Shown piece after piece: positions 51,296 through 58,268 of a stretch of DNA of 64,000 bases (the first letter of the stretch is position 1; every line of letters starts with the position of its first letter). The position numbers and the translations under genes were made by a program. The notes under the pieces are model-generated. The model was not told the origin of the DNA. It made no database searches and saw only the letters and a program-made list of their open reading frames with translations. Source of the stretch: Chloroflexi bacterium CFX4 (GTDB taxonomy: Bacteria; Chloroflexota; Anaerolineae; Aggregatilineales; UBA2796). The stretch lies in NCBI GenBank assembly GCA_021404685.1, contig QWHC01000001.1, positions 186,001-250,000 of the forward strand, in the 5' to 3' direction.

Positions 51296-52657
51296 GTGTT
51301 TGAAAGCCTAACCAACAAACTGCAAGATATTTTCGACCGCTTAGGGCGGCGTGGCGTCCTCAGTGAAGCGGATGTGGACGTGGCGCTGCGCGAAGTGCGC
51401 CTTGCCCTGCTGGAGGCAGACGTGGCGCTGCCTGTTGCCAAAGATTTCATCAAGCGCGTGCGTGAGCGTGCCATCGGCGCGGAGGTGCTGAAGGCGCTCA
51501 AGCCCGGTCAGATGGTCATCAAAATCGTCTTTGAGGAACTTCAAGAAACGCTTGGCGAGGCGGGACGGCTGAACCTGAACGGTACGCCGCCCGTTGTGAT
51601 CATGTTGGTGGGCTTGCAGGGGTCGGGCAAGACGACGACCGCCGCCAAACTTGCCCTAAAGCTGCGCCGCGAAGGGCGCCGTCCACACCTGATCGCAGCC
51701 GATACTTACCGTCCGGCGGCTGTCGATCAGCTTAAGACGCTTGGCAAGCAGCTTGATGTGCCAGTCTACGATGAAGGCACCAGCGCACCGCCGCCCGAAA
51801 TTGCCGAACGCGGCTTTAAGAAGGCGCAAGAAGCCGGTGCAGGCATTGTGATTGTGGACACTGCCGGGCGCTTGCAGATTGATGATCGGCTGATGAGCGA
51901 GCTAGAGCAGATCAAAGCGCGCCTCAAGCCTGCTGAAATTCTGCTGGTGGCAGACGCGATGACCGGTCAGGAAGCCGTCAAAATTGCGGAAGGCTTCCAC
52001 GGGCGCATCGGCATCACAGGCTTGATCCTGACCAAGATGGATGGCGACGCACGCGGCGGCGCGGCGATCTCCATGCGCGCTGTGACGGGCGTGCCGATCA
52101 AGTTTGTGGGTATGGGCGAAAAGCCTGATGCACTCGATCAGTTCTACCCAGACCGCGTCGCGCAGCGCATCTTGGGCATGGGCGATATGCTCTCGCTGAT
52201 CGAGAAGGCGCAAGAGACGTTCGACCAGAAAGAGGCAGAGCGCCTGAGCAAAAAGCTCATGCGCGCCGAATTCAACCTAGAGGATTTCCTCGCGCAGATG
52301 CAGCAGGTCAAGCGCTTAGGTCCGATTAGCCAACTGATGAGCCTAATCCCAGGCATGAATCGCCTCAAAGATCAGATCAACGAGGCAGAGGCTGACCAGA
52401 GCATGAAGAAGATCGAGGCGATCATCCGCTCAATGACGCCGCAAGAGCGCCGCGATCCCAAGTTGATCAACGCCAGCCGCAAGCGGCGCATCGCACGCGG
52501 CGCGGGCTACACCAACACGGAAAAGCATCCCGAACGTGAGTTGGAAGGCATTCAAGAGGTGAACGCCCTGCTGCGCCAATTCCGCGAGATGCAGAAGATG
52601 ATGAAGATGATCAAAGGCGGCAAGATGGACATCAACCGCCTGATGAAAGGGCAGTAA
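51296..52657 (+). CDS. ffh: Signal recognition particle GTPase Ffh (SRP54)
   Basis: A 453-residue SRP54. The N domain (1-90) and G domain have G1 GLQGSGKTTTAAKLA, DTYRPAAVDQLK, DTAGRLQ and TKMDGDARGG motifs; the Met-rich M domain (about 300-453) includes MSLIPGMNRLK and binds 4.5S RNA. It targets nascent membrane and secreted proteins to FtsY and SecYEG. The start is GTG 51296. It leads the cluster ffh-rpsP-khpA-rimM, an order common in bacteria. Confidence 0.97.
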   Translation: MFESLTNKLQDIFDRLGRRGVLSEADVDVALREVRLALLEADVALPVAKDFIKRVRERAIGAEVLKALKPGQMVIKIVFEELQETLGEAGRLNLNGTPPVVIMLVGLQGSGKTTTAAKLALKLRREGRRPHLIAADTYRPAAVDQLKTLGKQLDVPVYDEGTSAPPPEIAERGFKKAQEAGAGIVIVDTAGRLQIDDRLMSELEQIKARLKPAEILLVADAMTGQEAVKIAEGFHGRIGITGLILTKMDGDARGGAAISMRAVTGVPIKFVGMGEKPDALDQFYPDRVAQRILGMGDMLSLIEKAQETFDQKEAERLSKKLMRAEFNLEDFLAQMQQVKRLGPISQLMSLIPGMNRLKDQINEAEADQSMKKIEAIIRSMTPQERRDPKLINASRKRRIARGAGYTNTEKHPERELEGIQEVNALLRQFREMQKMMKMIKGGKMDINRLMKGQ

Positions 52658-52712
52658 GGCTGCCCACTTAACCGCACTTTTGCCTAAGTTTTGAGGAGCA
52701 AGTCGTTCACAC

Positions 52713-53099
52713 ATGGTTCGTATTCGTCTACGCCGTATCGGCTTAAAGAGACAGCCCAGCTACCGCATTGTGGTGGCAGATAGCGAAGCGCCGCGCAATG
52801 GGCGCTACATTGAGATCATCGGCTTTTATAACCCGCGTACCGAGCCCGCCACCGTCACCCTAGACGAAGGGCGCGCCCTGCATTGGTTGAAGGTTGGCGC
52901 GCAACCCAGCGAGGCAGTTGCCCGCCTGATGAAAAATCTTGGCACGCTAGACCGCTTGGCACGCCTGCATAAGGGCGAATCGCTTGAGGCACTGGTGGCA
53001 GAAGCAGAAGCTGCCCGCGCCGCAATGCCGCAGCCCAATCCCAAGACGCGCCGCCCTGCACCCGTTGCCAAACCCGCCCTTTTTGACAGCGCCGAGTAA
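52713..53099 (+). CDS. rpsP: 30S ribosomal protein S16
   Basis: 128 residues: a standard S16 core of about 80 ([20 protein letters not shown], then [14 protein letters not shown] and [11 protein letters not shown]), plus a 40-residue Ala/Pro-rich tail. S16 binds 16S rRNA and helps 30S assembly. GAGGAG lies upstream of ATG 52713. The stop is 8 bp before khpA. Confidence 0.97.
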   Translation: MVRIRLRRIGLKRQPSYRIVVADSEAPRNGRYIEIIGFYNPRTEPATVTLDEGRALHWLKVGAQPSEAVARLMKNLGTLDRLARLHKGESLEALVAEAEAARAAMPQPNPKTRRPAPVAKPALFDSAE

Positions 53100-53107
53100 C
53101 CTGCGCC

Positions 53108-53335
53108 ATGAAAGAACTGGTCGAGTACGTTGCCAAGTCGCTGGTAGATGATCCCGCCGCCGTGAGTGTGACCGAACACTTTCGGCGCGGCGCGGTGATC
53201 GTTGAGTTGCGCGTCGCGCCCGGCGATATGGGGCGCGTGATCGGCAAAGAAGGGCGCGTTGCCAACGCCATCCGCGCCTTGCTGCGCGTGGCCGCTGCCC
53301 GCAGTGGCAAGCGCATTGTGCTGGATATTAACTGA
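53108..53335 (+). CDS. khpA: KH-domain RNA-binding protein KhpA
   Basis: A 75-residue single KH domain. The GxxG loop is in VIGKEGRVANAIRAL, and the start MKELVEYVAKSLVDDP is typical. KhpA binds RNA, often with KhpB, and affects cell size and small-RNA use in Gram-positive bacteria. Its place between rpsP and rimM is the standard location. Confidence 0.95.
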   Translation: MKELVEYVAKSLVDDPAAVSVTEHFRRGAVIVELRVAPGDMGRVIGKEGRVANAIRALLRVAAARSGKRIVLDIN

Positions 53336-53342
53336 GCGCGCT

Positions 53343-53909
53343 GTGCCTGCTGAATCACCCTACCCAAGGCCCACTTTGCCCGCGCACGGCTACCTAACTG
53401 TGGCGCGGGTTGCCCGTCCGCATGGCGTGCGCGGCGCGCTGCGCGTGCAAGCACTGACTAGCACACCCGAACGCATGGGATACCTTGGCACAGTCTACCT
53501 AACCCACACACCCGATCAGGCTGAGACGCTGCGCGCTCACAAGGTGGCGCGTATTCAGCGTGATAAGGGCGATTACTGGCTGCTGTTCCTTGAAGGCATT
53601 CACAGCCGCGAGGAAGCAGATCGGTTTCGTGGGCAGTATGTGCTGGTCACCTTGCAAGATGCTATACCGCTTGCCGAAGATGAGGTCTACCTTTTTCAGG
53701 TGATCGGCTTAACTGTGATCACCTCAGAAGGCTTGGATTTAGGGCGCGTCGTCAGTGTGATTGAGACAGGCGCTAACGATGTCTACGTTGTGCAAGGCGA
53801 GGCATACGGCGAGGTGCTCATTCCCGCCATTGAGAGCGTCGTCCGCCACATTGACGTTGAGAACGGCGTGATGCGTGTGGACTTGCTAGACGGGTTGCTA
53901 CCCGAATAG
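53343..53909 (+). CDS. rimM: 16S rRNA processing protein RimM
   Basis: 188 residues from GTG 53343, 7 bp after khpA. The N-terminal RimM domain shows VARVARPHGVRGALRVQ and the PRC-barrel includes VYLFQVIGLTVITSEGLDLG and ending IPAIESVVRHIDVENGVMRV. It helps mature the 30S head and binds S19. The start was placed here because the frame upstream lies inside khpA. The usual next genes trmD and rplS are absent from this spot. Confidence 0.94.
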   Translation: MPAESPYPRPTLPAHGYLTVARVARPHGVRGALRVQALTSTPERMGYLGTVYLTHTPDQAETLRAHKVARIQRDKGDYWLLFLEGIHSREEADRFRGQYVLVTLQDAIPLAEDEVYLFQVIGLTVITSEGLDLGRVVSVIETGANDVYVVQGEAYGEVLIPAIESVVRHIDVENGVMRVDLLDGLLPE

Positions 53910-53929
53910 CACTGCCACACGCTTCCCCT

Positions 53930-55333
53930 TCAAACCGCCAGGGCAGGCGCTCGCGTTGCCCACGCCGCCGCCTGCTCATAGGCAAAGGCAGCTCGCAGCA
54001 AGCGCCCTTCCGCACCATGCGCCGCCACGATCTGCAAGCCAATCGGCAGCCCTTGCCCGCTGAAGCCACACGGCAGCGAAATAGCAGGCACACCCGCCAT
54101 ATTGAAATAGGCAGTGAAGCTCGAAAGGCGCGCCCGTGCCATCTCTTTTGCCTTCTCATCGGCAAGCGGCACGCCGACCATAGGCGTGCAAGGCGTCAGC
54201 AGCAGGTCATATTCCTCAAACAAGCGTCCCATCTGCCAGCGCGCCAAAACCTGTGCGCGCCGTGCTTTGGCATATTCCACAGCAGGCGTGCCGCCTTCGT
54301 TCCGCAGGCGCGCCAACACATCCGCACCGAATGATTCAGGCTCACGCGCCAGTTGGTCAGCATAGACCATCGCCGCCTCGCTAGAGGTGATGGTGCGGCT
54401 GAGGCGCGTTGTCTCTTTCACGTTCAGGCGCGCTTCTGCCTTCAACGGCACCACTTGCGCGCCCAACGACTCGAAAACCGCCGCCGCCGCATGGACTGCC
54501 TCATGCACTTCGGGCGCGCAATCATTGAAGTATTCATCGTCGGCAAGCGCGATATACCAGCCGCTCACGCCGCGTTCAAGCTGCTCCAGATAATCTGTGT
54601 TGGGCAGGTCTGCTGCATAAGGATCGCCTGAATCATGCTCGGTCAGCCATGCCATCAGCAGGGCAATATCCTCAACGGTGCGCGCCATCGGTCCCGCGTG
54701 ATCTAACGAGTAGCTCAGCGGCATCACACCGCGCACACTCAGCCTGCCATAGGTCGGTTTCAAGCCAACAATGCCGCACAACGCCGCTGGAATTCGCACC
54801 GAACCGCGTGTATCGCTGCCGAGAGCTGCCATACACAGCCGCGCCGCCACCGCCGCCCCTGATCCACCGCTGGAGCCACCCACCGAATAATCGAGGTTAT
54901 AGGGATTGTGGCATACGCCGTAATGTGGATTATCCGTCAGCACGCCCAGCGCGATCTCGTGCATGTTCAGCTTGCCAAGCAGCACAGCGCCAAGCTGCTC
55001 TAAAAGCGCCACAAGGTAGCCGTTTCGCTTTGGCATGTTCTGTGCCAAAAACTTTGTGCCTGCCGTCGTGCGGATGCCCTGCGTCTCGTAAATATCCTTC
55101 AGGGCAATGGGAATGCCGTGTAGGGCGCTGTGCCTGCCACCGTGATGGAGCGCTTTTTCAGATTCCTGCGCACGCTCAAGCGCCTGATCGGCAATGAGCG
55201 TAATGAAGGCATTCAGGCTTGGGTTAAGCGCCTCAATGCGCTGTAGGTGTGCTTCTGTCAGGGCGACGGGTGAAAGCTCTCGCGCACCGATGGCACGCGC
55301 CGCCTCCGCCAGCGAAAGTTCGGTTAAGTCCAT
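53930..55333 (-). CDS. Amidase-signature-family hydrolase (GatA-like)
   Basis: 467 residues. The Ser-cisSer-Lys triad is represented by K79 (GIPIALKDIY), S154/S155 in GGSSGGSG, and S178 in GSDTRGSVRIPA. It hydrolyses an amide; the sequence is near GatA but no gatB or gatC is adjacent, so an independent amidase is as likely as the glutaminyl/asparaginyl-tRNA amidotransferase subunit. It is convergent with rimM, 20 bp apart, with no terminator visible. Confidence 0.88.
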   Translation of the reverse strand: MDLTELSLAEAARAIGARELSPVALTEAHLQRIEALNPSLNAFITLIADQALERAQESEKALHHGGRHSALHGIPIALKDIYETQGIRTTAGTKFLAQNMPKRNGYLVALLEQLGAVLLGKLNMHEIALGVLTDNPHYGVCHNPYNLDYSVGGSSGGSGAAVAARLCMAALGSDTRGSVRIPAALCGIVGLKPTYGRLSVRGVMPLSYSLDHAGPMARTVEDIALLMAWLTEHDSGDPYAADLPNTDYLEQLERGVSGWYIALADDEYFNDCAPEVHEAVHAAAAVFESLGAQVVPLKAEARLNVKETTRLSRTITSSEAAMVYADQLAREPESFGADVLARLRNEGGTPAVEYAKARRAQVLARWQMGRLFEEYDLLLTPCTPMVGVPLADEKAKEMARARLSSFTAYFNMAGVPAISLPCGFSGQGLPIGLQIVAAHGAEGRLLRAAFAYEQAAAWATRAPALAV

Positions 55334-55509
55334 TGAATAAGCACCTATCTGTAGGATAATTCGGCAAGCGCGGCAACCACATTAAAATGCCTTTTCGCTT
55401 GCCGTTCATTTTACCGCTAAATGCCGAACCGCACCGCCGCAACATTCAGTACGCACCATGCCTCAGCATTGGCTATAATGGCACACGCAACGAAAGCAAA
55501 GAGGATTCT

Positions 55510-56127
55510 ATGGTTGATCGTAACGATAAGCGCACCGTGATCGGTGTGTTTGGCAGCGCTGCCACACCGCCCGATGCACCTGAATATGCCGCCGCGCAGC
55601 AGCTTGGCGCTGCCCTTGCCCGTGAGGGCTACGCCGTGATGACTGGCGGCTACGGTGGCGTGATGGGCGCGGTGAGCAAAGGTGCTGCCGAGTCAGGCGG
55701 GCATGTGATCGGCGTCACCGTCGGTTTGTTCCGTGCGCGTGGCTTGGCACCAAACCCGTTTTTACATGAGGAAGTGCAGTTTGCCACGCTTGCTGAGCGC
55801 TTAAACTACCTCATCACTGCGCCAGATGCCTACATCGCGCTGCACGGTGGTGTTGGTACGCTCTCTGAAATCACGTTGGCGTGGAGTCTGCTGCAAGTGC
55901 AAGAGGTGCCACTGCGCCCGTTAATTGCGGTTGGGGAAGGCTGGCGCGCCTTTGCCGAAGTGTTCAGCGCGCACGCCGCCATTCGCCCTGAGGATATGGG
56001 CTATCTGCAAGTGGTGCCGCATGTGGAGGCTGTGCTGCCCACGCTCAGGGCGTGGTGGGCAAATCCGCCGCGCATTGCGCCGCGCTTGGGCGATGTGCAA
56101 AAGACGCCGCCGCTGGGCGACGTTTAG
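55510..56127 (+). CDS. TIGR00725/LOG-like Rossmann protein
   Basis: 205 residues from ATG 55510, 5 bp after AGAGGA. A Rossmann-type nucleotide-binding fold with VIGVFGSAATPP at the N-terminus and GGYGGVMGAVSKGA and LHGGVGTLSEITLAW motifs, akin to the PGGxGTxxE motif of LOG cytokinin-riboside hydrolases and the SLOG superfamily. The exact reaction for the TIGR00725 branch is unknown. A TATAAT box is at 55474-55479. A GGTGCGCG/CGCGCACC stem (56135-56155) follows the stop. Confidence 0.82.
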   Translation: MVDRNDKRTVIGVFGSAATPPDAPEYAAAQQLGAALAREGYAVMTGGYGGVMGAVSKGAAESGGHVIGVTVGLFRARGLAPNPFLHEEVQFATLAERLNYLITAPDAYIALHGGVGTLSEITLAWSLLQVQEVPLRPLIAVGEGWRAFAEVFSAHAAIRPEDMGYLQVVPHVEAVLPTLRAWWANPPRIAPRLGDVQKTPPLGDV

Positions 56128-56134
56128 CATCAGG

Positions 56135-56155
56135 GGTGCGCGTGTGGCGCGCACC
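56135..56155 (+). terminator. Stem-loop after the TIGR00725 gene
   Basis: GGTGCGCG (56135-56142) and CGCGCACC (56148-56155) form an 8-bp stem over a 5-nt loop 8 bp after the stop codon. There is no T-run, so its efficiency is doubtful. Confidence 0.5.
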
Positions 56156-56185
56156 GCACACTTCACCACGCTCTACACTCTAGCC

Positions 56186-56214
56186 TTGCCAGCCGCGCTG
56201 CCCTATGGTAAACT
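56186..56214 (+). promoter_or_regulatory. Promoter of tRNA-Gln
   Basis: TTGCCA (56186-56191) and TAAACT (56209-56214) with 17-bp spacing, 11 bp before the tRNA 5' end. Confidence 0.65.
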
Positions 56215-56225
56215 TTGCATTACCT

Positions 56226-56297
56226 TGGGGAGTGGCCAAGCGGCAAGGCAGCGGACTTTGAATCCGCGATTCGCAGGTTCGAATCCTGCCTCCCCAG
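56226..56297 (+). tRNA. tRNA-Gln (anticodon TTG)
   Basis: A 72-nt cloverleaf: acceptor TGGGGAG with CTCCCCA, D arm GCC/GGC, anticodon stem GCGGA/TCCGC with loop CTTTGAA (anticodon TTG, reading CAA), T arm GCAGG-TTCGAAT-CCTGC and discriminator G. CCA is not encoded. It is a single tRNA with its own promoter and terminator. Nothing integrated at its 3' end is visible. Confidence 0.95.
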
Positions 56298-56307
56298 CAC
56301 AGCAAAG

Positions 56308-56342
56308 AAAGCACCGATGGCAACAATCCATCGGTGCTTTTT
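56308..56342 (+). terminator. Terminator of tRNA-Gln
   Basis: GCACCGATGG (56311-56320) and CCATCGGTGC (56328-56337) form a perfect 10-bp stem flanked by AAA and TTTTT (56338-56342). Confidence 0.93.
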
Positions 56343-56367
56343 GTCATTTGGGTGGCGGTGCCTCGCT

Positions 56368-56856
56368 TTACTCCGAGAGGTATGTCTCCAAACGATCCCA
56401 TGTCTCTTGGAAGCCTTGCTCCATGCCCATGGCAAGGACTTGTTGCAGCGCTGCCTCTGTGGGATATATGGTGCGGCTGACCACCCGCGTCTTGTCACCC
56501 TCAGCGTAGAAATGGAGCGTTGAGTCTGCTTCGGGCATAGCGGTGTTGATGGTGCGGTTGGCGTCCGAGAATACATCGCGGTAGTGGATGAATTCCGGCA
56601 CGACGATCTCATCAAACAGCATCAGTCCCCAGGACTCGTTGCCCGTCGCTGTTTCGCGCATGGCATAGTGCCACGATCCCCCCACGCGAAAATCCATATC
56701 ACAGTGTGCCAGCGTCCATCCATGCGGCCCCCACCAATGCGTAAGATGCTCGCATTTGGCGAAGGCAGCAAAGACCTTCTCACGCGGTGCGTTGAAAATC
56801 CGCTCAACTGTAAACGTGCGTCCCACGGCACCCTCTTGCGTGTTAAGCTGCGTCAT
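56368..56856 (-). CDS. SRPBCC/AHSA1-domain protein
   Basis: 162 residues with an Aha1/START-like fold: FTVERIFNAPREKVFAAFAK, HWWGPHGW, GGSWHYAM, and the C-terminal helix GMEQGFQETWDRLETYLSE. Members bind small hydrophobic ligands. It overlaps the ArsR gene by 4 bp (ATGA), a pairing found in many bacteria, so it is likely the effector of that regulator's operon; the ligand is unknown. Confidence 0.88.
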   Translation of the reverse strand: MTQLNTQEGAVGRTFTVERIFNAPREKVFAAFAKCEHLTHWWGPHGWTLAHCDMDFRVGGSWHYAMRETATGNESWGLMLFDEIVVPEFIHYRDVFSDANRTINTAMPEADSTLHFYAEGDKTRVVSRTIYPTEAALQQVLAMGMEQGFQETWDRLETYLSE

Positions 56857-57191
56857 GGCGTATCCTTCTCCTCATCTAGCGTGTCCAGATAACTCTCAAG
56901 ACGGTCGAAGCGCGCTTCCCACAACTGACGGTATAACCCAAGGTAATCCGCGGCTTCCTTAAGCGGAGAAGCATCAATCTGGCAAGGACGCCATTGTGCT
57001 TTGTGTCCCCGCTTAATCAGCCCTGCCCGTTCAAGCACTCGGAGGTGTTTGGAAATGGCGGGCAAGCTCATCGCAAACGGTTGTGCCAGTTCTTTAACCG
57101 TTGCTTCGCCCTGCGCCAAGCGCGCAAGGATGGCACGGCGCGTCGGATCGGCAAGCGCAGCGAAGGTTGCGTCAAGGGTATCGGTTGTCAT
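56853..57191 (-). CDS. ArsR-family winged-helix regulator
   Basis: 112 residues. The HTH reads VKELAQPFAMSLPAISKHLRVL, after DPTRRAILARLAQGE. No metal-binding Cys pair (CxC) is seen, so it belongs to the non-metal ArsR group paired with AHSA1 proteins. The upstream region holds GGTTAA-type palindromes beside a good promoter, suggesting self-repression. Confidence 0.92.
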   Translation of the reverse strand: MTTDTLDATFAALADPTRRAILARLAQGEATVKELAQPFAMSLPAISKHLRVLERAGLIKRGHKAQWRPCQIDASPLKEAADYLGLYRQLWEARFDRLESYLDTLDEEKDTP

Positions 57192-57205
57192 GCTGAACGC
57201 CCTTT

Positions 57206-57265
57206 GGTTAACCGATTGGTTAATTAACCTAATGGTATAATACCATGCCTGTAAAATACTGTCAA
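57206..57265 (-). promoter_or_regulatory. Promoter and candidate operators of the ArsR/AHSA1 operon
   Basis: On the minus strand TTGACA (57265-57260) and TATTAT (57242-57237) are 17 bp apart. Immediately downstream are GGTTAATTAACC (57218-57229, perfect 12-bp palindrome) and GGTTAACC (57206-57213), whose centres are about 14 bp apart. The -10 itself lies in a near-palindrome ATGGTATAATACCAT (57232-57246). Confidence 0.75.
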
Positions 57266-57284
57266 GCTCTCTGAGGAAACTGTT

Positions 57285-58268
57285 TTATGCGCTGTGCGCG
57301 GCAATCTCCGCGGCAAGTTCGGCGCGGCTTGGCGCGTAGTTGCCCACACGCCGAATCACGATGCCGGCGGCAAAAGTTGCCAACGCCGCCGCCGTTGCTA
57401 AATCCGCGCCTGCCAGCAGCGCCAACGTCACGATTGCCACCACTGTATCGCCCGCGCCCACCGTATCAAAGACATCTTCCACCTGCGGCGCCCGCACATG
57501 CGCCACACCTGTCTCACTCGCCACCGTAATGCCCGCTGCGCCGCGTGTCAGGCATACGCCACGCCGCAACCCAAGCCGTCCAACTAGCACCTGCGCGGCA
57601 TCGGCAAAATCGGCATCGCTGTGCAGCGCACGTCCTAAGGCACGTGCCGCCTCATCCGCGTTGCACTTCACCACGTCAAAGCCGCTGTACTTGTCAAGTT
57701 CGCCCTGGGCATCTGCCACACGCAGCGCAGGCAGAGCGCGCACGCCTGTGACCACCTCTGCCGTGAGCAGCCCATTCAGGTAATCCGAACAGATCACAGC
57801 CTGCTGCGGCGCTTGCAAGCGCGCCACCAGCGACTCGGCAAGCTCTGCCCGAATGGGCGACCGATCCACGCGATCCAAGCGCGCCACCTGCTGCGGAAAG
57901 CGCAAGCCAATTTGCGCCATGATGCGCGTCTTAGTCGTTGTTTGGCGCGCCGCGTCCGTCACCAGTCCATCCGTTAGAATGCCGCGTTCTGCCAACAAAG
58001 CGCGCAAGGTTGCGCCATTCTCATCCGCGCCAACCACAGCCACCTGCTGCGCGAAACTGCCCACCGCCGCGATGTTGGCAGCAGGGTTCGCCGCGCCGCC
58101 CGGAATCACCTCGCGCCGTTCAAACTCCAGCACCGGGATCGGCGCTTCACGGCTGAGCCGCTGTGCATTCCCGATCAAATACTCATCAAGGATCACATCG
58201 CCAACAACTGCCACGCGCCAGCCCGCTAAGCCTTCCACCAACGCCAAGAGCGCCGCCATCTCAGCCAT
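57285..58268 (-). CDS. D-glycero-beta-D-manno-heptose-7-phosphate kinase-like PfkB enzyme
   Basis: 327 residues from ATG 58268, which overlaps the upstream gene by 8 bp (ATG 58259 is also possible). PfkB-family motifs: VVGDVILDEYLIGNAQRLSR, the sugar-binding GGAANPAANIAA and the catalytic VEDVFDTVGAGDTVVAIV. The N-terminal GDVILDEY...RLSREAP is characteristic of RfaE1/HldE kinases that phosphorylate heptose-7-P during ADP- or GDP-heptose synthesis. The adenylyltransferase half of HldE is absent. Linkage to a GT9 heptosyltransferase-like gene supports a heptose glycan role. Confidence 0.83.
   Translation of the reverse strand: MAEMAALLALVEGLAGWRVAVVGDVILDEYLIGNAQRLSREAPIPVLEFERREVIPGGAANPAANIAAVGSFAQQVAVVGADENGATLRALLAERGILTDGLVTDAARQTTTKTRIMAQIGLRFPQQVARLDRVDRSPIRAELAESLVARLQAPQQAVICSDYLNGLLTAEVVTGVRALPALRVADAQGELDKYSGFDVVKCNADEAARALGRALHSDADFADAAQVLVGRLGLRRGVCLTRGAAGITVASETGVAHVRAPQVEDVFDTVGAGDTVVAIVTLALLAGADLATAAALATFAAGIVIRRVGNYAPSRAELAAEIAAHSA

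Noticed and set aside
53930..55333. Firm assignment of the amidase as gatA
   Set aside because: The amidase signature is shared by many enzymes and no gatB or gatC is adjacent, so the tRNA amidotransferase role is not claimed.
56226..56297. Integration site for a mobile element at tRNA-Gln
   Set aside because: No second copy of the tRNA 3' end, integrase or foreign gene block is visible; a normal terminator follows directly.
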